Positions 1 to 4,795 of a stretch of 5,096 bases of DNA are shown here, one piece after another (positions within the stretch are counted from its first letter, which is position 1; every line of letters begins with the position of its first letter). A program made the position numbers and the translations under genes. The DNA lies in the NCBI GenBank assembly GCA_027001815.1, contig JALTLT010000187.1, positions 1-5,096 of the forward strand, written 5' to 3'. The DNA is from Gammaproteobacteria bacterium (GTDB lineage Bacteria > Pseudomonadota > Gammaproteobacteria > JALTLT01). The notes under the pieces were generated by a model. That model searched no databases and was not told the DNA's origin. It saw only the letters and a list, made by a program, of their open reading frames with translations.

Positions 1-215
1 TGGTGGGGGTGGTCGAGAAACAGGAGGAGCCCGTCCGTCGTTACGATCCCGGCAATCCCCTGGCCAACGAGGAGGGGTACATCTGGGAGACCAACGTGGA
101 CCCGGTAGAGGAGATGGTCAACATGATCGCCGCCTCCCGGGCCTTCCAGAACAACGTGGAGGTGCTCAACACCTCCAAGCAACTGATGCTCGCCACGCTG
201 AGGCTGGGTGAGTGA
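1..215 (+). CDS. flgC: FlgC, flagellar proximal rod protein (3' end only)
   Basis: Encodes the C-terminal half of FlgC, a structural subunit of the proximal rod of the flagellar basal body in the periplasm. The gene is cut by the window edge: 70 complete codons start at base 3 and end at TGA 213-215, about half of the usual length of roughly 135-140 residues. Visible family signatures are YDPGNPLANEEGYI, then NVDPVEEMVNMIAASRAFQNN, then EVLNTSKQLMLATLRLGE at the very C-terminus. This last part is the amphipathic helical region shared by rod and hook proteins, which packs with the N-terminal helix in the rod core. The stop lies 20 bases before flgD, indicating one operon. The GTG at base 3 is an internal valine codon, not a start. 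Identification rests on these motifs and the gene order. Confidence 0.96.
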   Translation, partial: VGVVEKQEEPVRRYDPGNPLANEEGYIWETNVDPVEEMVNMIAASRAFQNNVEVLNTSKQLMLATLRLGE

Positions 216-235
216 CCGGCGGAGGACGATGAATC

Positions 236-895
236 ATGAACGAGATCGATCCACTGGGCTACGGCACGACTTCGCAGGCGACCCAGTCGCCCAACACCAA
301 TGAGCTGAGTCAGGAGGACTTCCTGGCCCTGATGGTGGCACAGATGGAGAACCAGGATCCCTTCCAGCCCATGGAGAGCGGGGAGTTCTTCAGTCAGATC
401 GCCCAGTTCGGCATGGTGGCGGGGATGGAGGAGGTGCAGGCCTCCATCGACGCCCTGGCCGGTTCACTGGTCTCCGACCAGAGCCTGGCGGCGGCCGGGC
501 TGGTGGGCAGCGAGGTCCTGGTTCCGGGCGAGAGCATCACCTACCAGGGGGGAACGGTGGAGGGTGCGGTGGATGTCCCGTTTCCGGTCGATGATCTCAC
601 GGTCACCATCTACGATTCCGCGGGGCAACCCGTGCAGACCCTCTCCCTGGGGGATCAGCCGGGAGGACTGGTCGGTTTCTCATGGGATGGCATGACCGCC
701 GAGGGCGAGCCGGCCCCGGCCGGGGAGTATCGCTGGGAGGCGAATGCCACGGTGGACGGGAACGGAGTGGCCCTGCCGACCCTGGTTCAGGGGGAGGTCA
801 CCAGCGTCACGCTGGGTGGCTACGGTCAGGAACTCACCCTCGAACTGGAAGGGGTGGGCGAGGTTCCTTTTTCGGAAGTAAGACGCATCAGCTAA
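236..895 (+). CDS. flgD: FlgD, hook-assembly scaffold (hook cap) protein
   Basis: FlgD sits as a cap on the distal end of the growing hook, permits polymerisation of exported FlgE and is later displaced; it is not part of the finished flagellum. The 219 residues are close to the usual size. Residues 25-75 carry the conserved capping region (SQEDFLALMVAQMENQDPFQPM, then EFFSQIAQFGMVAGMEEVQ). From about residue 85 the protein changes to the beta-rich FlgD Ig-like/Tudor part, with VTIYDSAGQPVQTLSLG near 123-138, FSWDGMTAEGEPAPAGEYRW near 148-167, and a typical end, GVGEVPFSEVRRIS. The ATG at 236 is supported by GGAGG at 221-225, ten bases upstream. An ATG at 229 is in another frame. The gene lies between flgC (20 bases) and flgE (19 bases), so translation of the three is probably coordinated. 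Confidence 0.97.
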   Translation: MNEIDPLGYGTTSQATQSPNTNELSQEDFLALMVAQMENQDPFQPMESGEFFSQIAQFGMVAGMEEVQASIDALAGSLVSDQSLAAAGLVGSEVLVPGESITYQGGTVEGAVDVPFPVDDLTVTIYDSAGQPVQTLSLGDQPGGLVGFSWDGMTAEGEPAPAGEYRWEANATVDGNGVALPTLVQGEVTSVTLGGYGQELTLELEGVGEVPFSEVRRIS

Positions 896-914
896 ACCAG
901 ACGGGGAAAGCACC

Positions 915-2189
915 ATGGGCGTATTCACCACAGCACTGAGCGGGCTCAACGCAGCCACCACCGGTCTCGATGTGATCGGCAACAACATCTCCAACTCCGG
1001 GACGATCGGATTCAAGTCGTCGCGGGTCAACTTCAGCGACATCTACGCCACCAGCAACCTGGGCATCTCCAAGAACACGGCCGGTTCCGGCGTGCAGGTG
1101 GAGGGGATCACCCAGCAGTTCGGACAGGGGAATCTCACCTTCACCTCCAACAACTTCGACATGGCCATCACGGGAACCGGCTTCTTCCGCCTCGAGGACA
1201 ACGGAGAGGTGTTCTATACCCGGGCCGGCGCCTTCGGCATGGATCGCAACGGCTACATCGTCAACGCCATCGGCCAGCGGCTGACCGGCTACATGGCGGA
1301 TGCCAACGGTGTCATCAGTGGAGGCCTGGTACCGCTCCAGCTCGACACCTCCGACAGCGCCCCCTCGGCCACCACCTCCGTGGCGGTGGGCGTCAACCTC
1401 GACTCCACCCAGACGGCACCGGAGGCGACCGCCACCTTCAATCCGGAGGACGCCACCACCTACAACCACTCCACTTCGCTCACCGCCTACGACTCGCTGG
1501 GGAATCCGATCCTGGTGACCACCTACTACCGCAAGAGCGACACCCTCAACGAGTGGAACGTCTACACCTACATCACCGACCCGCAGGGCAACCAGACCGA
1601 GGTGATCCCCGAAGGGGGTGTCTCGGGCGACCCCCTGATACTCAGCTTCAACGCCGACGGAACCCTCGACTCCGTAACGCCCAACAACGGCGTGAGTACC
1701 GCCCAGTCCGCCTTCGAACCGGTCGATCCCGGAACCGGTGCAGACCCGCTCACCTTCACCCTCGATCTCGCGGGCACCACCCAGTACGGCGCCGCCTTTT
1801 CGGTCAACAACCTGGAGCAGGACGGCTACACCACCGGCCGGTTGAGCACCGTCACCACCAACGAAGAGGGCATCATGACCGCCCGCTACACCAACGGCCA
1901 GACCAAGTATATCGCCCAGGTGGCGCTGGCCGACTTCACCAATCCCCAGGGTCTGCAGCAGCTCGGCTCCAACACCTGGGCGGAGACCTACGACTCCGGT
2001 CCTCCCGTGGTGGGCAGCCCCGGCACCGGGACACTGGGACTGATCTATGCGGGAGCGCTCGAAGAGTCCAACGTGGATCTCACCGAGCAGTTGGTGAACA
2101 TGATCACTTCCCAGCGCAACTTCCAGGCCAATGCGCAGGTGATCACCACCGCGGACACCCTGACCCAGACCATCATCAACATCCGGTAA
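915..2189 (+). CDS. flgE: FlgE, flagellar hook protein
   Basis: FlgE polymerises under the FlgD cap into the hook, the universal joint between rod and filament outside the cell. The 424 residues are slightly more than the roughly 400 of the enterobacterial proteins. The N-terminus (residues 7-41: ALSGLNAATTGLDVIGNNIS, then GTIGFKSSRVNFSDIYA) is the rod/hook-family helix plus the FlgE-type linker. Residues 85-130 hold the FlgE/F/G core (MAITGTGFFRLEDNGEVFYTRAGAFGMDRNGYIVN). The middle, about 140-340, is the Thr/Asn/Asp-rich variable surface domain. The last 42 residues (EESNVDLTEQLVNMITSQRNFQANAQ, then ITTADTLTQTIINIR) are the conserved C-terminal core helix. The ATG at 915 follows a GGGGAAAG purine run at 903-910. 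There is no FlgG-type 18-residue insertion, as expected for a curved hook. A 137-base gap follows before flgF. Confidence 0.97.
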   Translation: MGVFTTALSGLNAATTGLDVIGNNISNSGTIGFKSSRVNFSDIYATSNLGISKNTAGSGVQVEGITQQFGQGNLTFTSNNFDMAITGTGFFRLEDNGEVFYTRAGAFGMDRNGYIVNAIGQRLTGYMADANGVISGGLVPLQLDTSDSAPSATTSVAVGVNLDSTQTAPEATATFNPEDATTYNHSTSLTAYDSLGNPILVTTYYRKSDTLNEWNVYTYITDPQGNQTEVIPEGGVSGDPLILSFNADGTLDSVTPNNGVSTAQSAFEPVDPGTGADPLTFTLDLAGTTQYGAAFSVNNLEQDGYTTGRLSTVTTNEEGIMTARYTNGQTKYIAQVALADFTNPQGLQQLGSNTWAETYDSGPPVVGSPGTGTLGLIYAGALEESNVDLTEQLVNMITSQRNFQANAQVITTADTLTQTIINIR

Positions 2190-2326
2190 GTGGTGACGTG
2201 AGCGCGGCGCAGGGGAAGGCCGCGCTCCGGCAGGGAGGCCGATCGCCAGGGAGGGCCCGACGAGAGTGAAGGGCGCGGCAGATCGGCCGCCGGGCCGCAA
2301 CGAGAGCAGGCAGAGGGTAACGACCG
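2190..2326 (+). other. flgE-flgF intergenic gap with GC-rich inverted repeats
   Basis: These 137 bases hold no gene that I can support. A perfect 9-bp stem (2200-2208 with 2219-2227, 10-base loop) lies just after flgE, but no T run follows it, so it is not a standard intrinsic terminator. It could stabilise the 3' end of an upstream transcript. A second inverted repeat pairs GGCCGATC (2237-2244) with GATCGGCC (2281-2288). The flgF ribosome binding site (GAGGG, 2313-2317) is at the end. I see no convincing sigma-54 or sigma-28 promoter here. Confidence 0.55.
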
Positions 2327-3067
2327 ATGGATCGCATGATCTACATTGCCATGACCGGCGCGCAACAGGTGATGCGGGCGCAGGCGGTGAACGCCAACAA
2401 CCTGGCCAACGTCAACACCACCGGGTTCCGGGCCCAGTTCACCGCCCAGCAGCAGCTTCCGGTGTACGGTCCGGTGGTTCCCAGCCGCGCCTACGTGGAG
2501 GCGAGGGGGACGGGTATCGATCTGGCACCGGGCACCCTGGTCACCACCGGCCGGGCGCTGGACATCGCCGTCGATGGCGAGGGCTTTCTCGCCGTGCAGG
2601 CGCCCGATGGCACCGAGGCCTACACCCGGGCCGGCAACCTCAGGGTGACCGAGACGGGCCAACTGGTCACCGCCAACGGCCATCCGGTCCTGGGAGACGG
2701 CGGGCCCATCGCCATCCCCCCCTTCCAGAAGCTGGAGATCGGGGCCGACGGCAGCATCTCCATCATTCCGCTGGGGCAGAACGCCACCACCATGGCGGTG
2801 GTGGAGCGGATCCGGCTGGTGAGCCCCGATCCCGGGATCCTGCAGAAGAACGAGTTCGGTCTGCTCTCGCCGATGGATGGCAGTACCGCTCCGGCGGACG
2901 CCTCCATCCGCGTGGTGACCGGCGTGCTGGAGACCAGCAACGTGGATGCCGTGGGCGCCATGACCCGCATGATCGACCTGGCCCGCCAGTACGAGATGCA
3001 GGTGAAGATGATGAAGACCGCCAAGGAGAACGACGCCGCCGCGGCCCAGCTCCTCAAGGCGCAGTAA
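2327..3067 (+). CDS. flgF: FlgF, flagellar proximal rod protein
   Basis: FlgF forms part of the proximal rod below FlgG. The 246 residues match the family length. The N-terminus MDRMIYIAMTGAQQVMRAQA is typical of FlgF, followed by the rod signature NNLANVNTTGF (residues 24-34). The shared FlgE/F/G core runs from about 76 to 115 (RALDIAVDGEGFLAVQAPDG, then EAYTRAGNLRVTETG). The end, ETSNVDAVGAMTRMIDLARQYEMQ (about 202-225), is the conserved C-terminal helix. The ATG at 2327 has GAGGG at 2313-2317 nine bases upstream and gives the canonical MDRMIY start; the in-frame ATG at 2336 would lose it. The stop TAA (3065-3067) overlaps the left end of a hairpin-rich repeat element, so that insertion left the reading frame intact. 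FlgF lacks the FlgG-specific insertion, which separates it from its paralogue downstream. Confidence 0.96.
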   Translation: MDRMIYIAMTGAQQVMRAQAVNANNLANVNTTGFRAQFTAQQQLPVYGPVVPSRAYVEARGTGIDLAPGTLVTTGRALDIAVDGEGFLAVQAPDGTEAYTRAGNLRVTETGQLVTANGHPVLGDGGPIAIPPFQKLEIGADGSISIIPLGQNATTMAVVERIRLVSPDPGILQKNEFGLLSPMDGSTAPADASIRVVTGVLETSNVDAVGAMTRMIDLARQYEMQVKMMKTAKENDAAAAQLLKAQ

Positions 3068-3232
3068 CAGGATGTTGAAAAAGGCCGTCCTGGCCTTTTT
3101 CAACGCCGGAAGCCGAAAATGCGATTTCCGGCTTCCTCACGTTTTCAATGACCTGGCGTCATCGAACACGGCGGTGTATTCCTGCACCGCGGCACAGGCT
3201 GCCGAAAAACGGAGTTTTTCAACAGCCTGGTA
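3065..3232. mobile_element. MITE-like hairpin element between flgF and flgG
   Basis: Seen in sequence: inverted termini of the form TAnCAGGnTGTTGAAAAA. The left end is 3065-3082 and the right end, read on the opposite strand, is 3232-3215, matching at 16 of 18 positions and starting in a TA at both ends. Between them are five foldbacks: 3074-3086 with 3092-3104 (13 bp, perfect), 3108-3120 with 3124-3136 (12 of 13), 3144-3152 with 3158-3166 (8 of 9), 3171-3176 with 3185-3190 (6 bp), and 3204-3210 with 3214-3220 (7 bp). No transposase or other gene fits in about 168 bases. TA-bounded inverted termini without a coding region are what is known for miniature elements mobilised by IS630/Tc1-type transposases; that assignment is inference. 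GTAACAG also occurs on both sides (3064-3070 and 3230-3236), so the exact target duplication is uncertain. The left TA is part of the flgF stop codon. Modules recur in the flgG-flgH gap. Confidence 0.6.
3074..3104. terminator. Terminator-like hairpin inside the flgF-flgG element
   Basis: A perfect 13-bp stem (3074-3086 with 3092-3104) with loop GTCCT. Its centre reads AAAAAGGCC, loop, GGCCTTTTT, so a short GC stem is followed by five T on either strand, the layout of a bidirectional intrinsic terminator. The GC part is only four pairs, so full termination is doubtful; partial attenuation or transcript stabilisation is as likely. It lies 7 bases after the flgF stop and would act on read-through into flgG. 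Confidence 0.4.
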
Positions 3233-3281
3233 ACAGTCTGGTAACGGAATCGGAGATTGCCGCCTGGCGGCACTCCCGGAC

Positions 3282-3286
3282 GGAGG
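3282..3286 (+). promoter_or_regulatory. Ribosome binding site that fixes the flgG start
   Basis: GGAGG lies nine bases before the ATG at 3296. The reading frame is open further upstream to an ATG at 3257, but that would add 13 residues (MPPGGTPGRRKRI) foreign to FlgG, whereas the ATG at 3296 gives the canonical MNPALW start. Confidence 0.85.
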
Positions 3287-3295
3287 AAACGAATC

Positions 3296-4081
3296 ATGAA
3301 CCCCGCACTCTGGATTGCCAAGACCGGTGTCGACGCGCAGCAGCGGCGAATGGCGGTCATCTCCAACAACCTGGCCAACGTCAACACCACGGGCTTCAAG
3401 CGGGACCGGGCGGTCTTCGAGGACCTTCTGTACCAGAACTATCGCCAGGTGGGAGCCCAGTCGACCCAGAACACCAATCTCCCCACCGGCCTCTCCCTGG
3501 GTACCGGTGTGCGTACCGTCTCCACCGAGAAGCTCCACCTGCAGGGCAACCTCACCCAGACCGGCAACGCCCTCGACATCGCCATCGAGGGCCGCGGGTT
3601 CCTGCAGATCCTGATGCCCGACGGTACCCTCGCCTATACCCGCAACGGCAACCTGCAGATGGATGCCCAGGGGCAGCTCGTCGACGCCTCCGGCTATCCC
3701 GTCCAGCCGGCCATCACCATCCCCCAGGATGCCCAGTCGATCACCATCTCCGTGGACGGCATCGTCTCCGTGATGCAGCCCGGCGCCACGGCGCCCACCC
3801 AGGTGGGGACCATCCAGCTCGCCGACTTCATCAATCCGGCCGGGCTGCAGCCGCTGGGCGGGAACCTGTTCCGCGAGACCATCGCCTCCGGCACGCCGCA
3901 GACCGGCAACCCCGGTACCAACGGGATCGGGACGGTTCAGCAGGGTGCCCTCGAGGCCTCCAACGTCAACGTGGTGGAGGAGCTGGTGAACATGATCGAG
4001 ACCCAGCGCGCCTACGAGATGAACTCCAAGGCGATCTCCACCGCCGACGACATGTTGCGTTTCGTCTCCAACCAGCTCTGA
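3296..4081 (+). CDS. flgG: FlgG, flagellar distal rod protein
   Basis: FlgG builds the distal rod, the straight drive shaft that passes through the P- and L-rings and joins the hook. The 261 residues match the family length. The N-terminus MNPALWIAKTGVDAQQRRMAV is followed by the rod signature NNLANVNTTGFKRDRAVFEDLL (24-45). Residues 46-63, YQNYRQVGAQSTQNTNLP, correspond to the 18-residue FlgG-specific segment known to make the rod straight, which separates this gene from FlgE and FlgF. The shared core is at about 92-125 (ALDIAIEGRGFLQIL, then TLAYTRNGNLQMD). The C-terminus (NVNVVEELVNMIETQRAYEMNSKAI, then TADDMLRFVSNQL) is the conserved core helix. The gene is isolated by large hairpin-rich gaps on both sides (228 and 714 bases), unusual for a gene normally packed tightly with flgF and flgH. 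I see no promoter of its own, so expression probably depends on read-through from flgF. Confidence 0.98.
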   Translation: MNPALWIAKTGVDAQQRRMAVISNNLANVNTTGFKRDRAVFEDLLYQNYRQVGAQSTQNTNLPTGLSLGTGVRTVSTEKLHLQGNLTQTGNALDIAIEGRGFLQILMPDGTLAYTRNGNLQMDAQGQLVDASGYPVQPAITIPQDAQSITISVDGIVSVMQPGATAPTQVGTIQLADFINPAGLQPLGGNLFRETIASGTPQTGNPGTNGIGTVQQGALEASNVNVVEELVNMIETQRAYEMNSKAISTADDMLRFVSNQL

Positions 4082-4342
4082 CCCCTCCTCAGGCGATTCT
4101 CCTTCCGCTCCCGCGCCCCCCGGGGGCCTCCCCGCGGGAGGGGCGAGGGGTTTTCTGCCTGTTCGCTCGCGGGCCACCCCTGGCAGGCGGTCGAACCCCT
4201 GGGGTCTTCGACAGACTGCCGGACCCGTGGGGATCCGCGGGGAGGCAAGCGGATGCCCTTGCCCGGTCGAGGCTTGCCGCTCCTGCCTCCTCCGGCTCGC
4301 CCCGATCCCTCCTCCGCCCTCCCCTGGCAGGATGTTGAGGAA
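4082..4342 (+). other. Non-coding stretch after flgG, C-rich, possible transcription end
   Basis: No gene is supported. The first 40 bases after the flgG stop are strongly C over G, as is about 4290-4325; such C-rich, G-poor stretches are what Rho needs for loading, so Rho-dependent termination is a possible (inferred) role. A GC-rich foldback (CCTCCC 4127-4132 with GGGAGG 4136-4141) is followed by GGGGCGAGGGG-type sequence and TTTT at 4151-4154, a weak candidate intrinsic terminator. An imperfect hairpin pairs GTCGAA (4190-4195) with TTCGAC (4207-4212). CCCCTGGCAGG occurs twice (4177-4187 and 4321-4331). Confidence 0.45.
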
Positions 4343-4518
4343 ACTCTGAACAATTCATCCCTGAATTGTCAGAGTACGGGAGCCGAAAAACGCGGTTTTC
4401 GGCTCCCTTGCAAAATCAATCACCTGCGGTGACTGATTTTGGCGGCACATCCCTGTGCCGCAGGAATCTCTGAATAAATCAGAGATTCCTTGAAAAAGAC
4501 CGTCCCGGCCTTTTTCAA
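4326..4518. repeat. Array of six near-contiguous hairpins downstream of flgG
   Basis: From 4343 to 4517 almost every base belongs to a stem-loop. The stems are 4343-4357 with 4362-4375 (14 bp, one bulged A); 4378-4389 with 4396-4407 (12 bp, perfect); 4412-4424 with 4428-4440 (12 of 13); 4442-4449 with 4454-4461 (8 bp, perfect); 4462-4473 with 4479-4490 (12 bp, perfect); and 4491-4501 with 4507-4517 (10 of 11). The spacers are only 2, 4, 1, 0 and 0 bases. The array begins with CAGGATGTTGA (4328-4338), identical to the left end of the flgF-flgG element. Several modules are AT-richer than the flanking genes. It has no coding capacity. A REP/MITE-family mosaic is the best reading; role unknown. 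Confidence 0.65.
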
Positions 4519-4555
4519 CGCCGGTGCATCCATTCACCGCAGCACAGGCCGCCGA
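4491..4555 (+). repeat. Second, internally deleted copy of flgF-flgG element modules
   Basis: Bases 4491-4524 match 3076-3109 at 32 of 34 positions, including the terminator-like hairpin. The next 31 bases (4525-4555) match 3175-3205 at 25 of 31. The 65 bases that separate these two blocks in the first copy are missing here. The direction is the same as in the first copy. The right-hand inverted terminus is not preserved, so this is a remnant or a chimeric family member. The hairpin at 4378-4407 also resembles 3108-3136, which suggests rearranged modules of one family. Confidence 0.7.
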
Positions 4556-4561
4556 CGAACC

Positions 4562-4620
4562 CCCCGCCAGGGATGGCGGGGCCGGGCTTTTCGGCGAAGC
4601 AGGACAGCACAGCCGAAAAG
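4562..4620. repeat. Two further foldbacks after the hairpin array
   Basis: A perfect 8-bp stem pairs CCCCGCCA (4562-4569) with TGGCGGGG (4574-4581) across the loop GGGA. It is followed by CTTTTCGGC (4587-4595) pairing with GCCGAAAAG (4612-4620) across 16 bases. Neither ends in a T run on the + strand. They look like intergenic palindromes continuing the array, not a terminator. Confidence 0.5.
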
Positions 4621-4690
4621 GGTTCACGGCGTTCCCCGGGGGGGCTTCCCGCCTCTCGGGGCCCCGCGGAAAGCACCGGAACCTGACGGC

Positions 4691-4707
4691 CTGTCAAAGT
4701 CCGACAG
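4691..4707. promoter_or_regulatory. Dyad upstream of the flgH promoter, possible activator site
   Basis: CTGTC (4691-4695) and GACAG (4703-4707) form an inverted repeat with a 7-base spacer, centred about 50 bases before the predicted start of transcription. Sigma-54 promoters need an enhancer-binding protein, which for flagellar genes is usually of the FleQ/FlrA or FleR/FlrC type. The GTCAAAGTCCGAC core loosely resembles a FleQ-type box. Which protein binds, if any, is inference. Confidence 0.3.
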
Positions 4708-4723
4708 ACTGCTGGTGATCACA

Positions 4724-4740
4724 TGGCACGCTTCTGGCAT
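4724..4740 (+). promoter_or_regulatory. Sigma-54 (RpoN) promoter driving flgH
   Basis: TGGCACG, four bases, then TGGCA matches the sigma-54 consensus TGGCACG-N4-TTGCW at all but one defined position, with the essential GG (4725-4726) and GC (4737-4738) exactly ten bases apart. Transcription should start near 4750, giving a leader of about 46 bases before the flgH ATG. It lies in a non-coding gap on the correct strand before a flagellar gene, and class II/III flagellar genes of polarly flagellated gammaproteobacteria are known to use sigma-54. It marks the start of a second transcription unit (flgH onward). Confidence 0.85.
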
Positions 4741-4795
4741 GTTGCAGGACAACTCAGCCGATGCCGGGCAACCGACATTCCAGGAGTCGTCCAAC

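Noticed and set aside
2200..2227. Intrinsic terminator after flgE
   Set aside because: Good 9-bp GC stem but no following T run, and flgF continues the cluster 100 bases later.
2277..2292. Sigma-54 promoter before flgF (GG-N10-GC in CGGCAGATCGGCCGCC)
   Set aside because: The spacing fits, but the -12 block is CCGC and the -24 block is weak; expected by chance in GC-rich sequence.
888..2300. Long open frame on the - strand across flgE (470 codons), with others at 2045-3103 and 3137-4177
   Set aside because: Antisense to well-identified flg genes; Gly/His/Val-rich composition caused by high GC and third-position bias, and no recognisable family.
3246..3260. Sigma-54 promoter before flgG (GG at 3246-3247, TTGC at 3257-3260)
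   Set aside because: GG to GC spacing is eleven, not ten, and the -24 block does not match TGGCAC.
4012..4358. Open frames on the - strand after flgG
   Set aside because: Arg/Pro/Gly-rich low-complexity translations, starting within the hairpin region or overlapping flgG, with no family motifs.
4343..4620. CRISPR array
   Set aside because: The repeated structure consists of different palindromes with no constant direct repeat and no spacers of even length.
4738..4764. Sigma-28 flagellar promoter (GCCGAT at 4757-4762)
   Set aside because: No TAAA-type -35 block at the required distance upstream.
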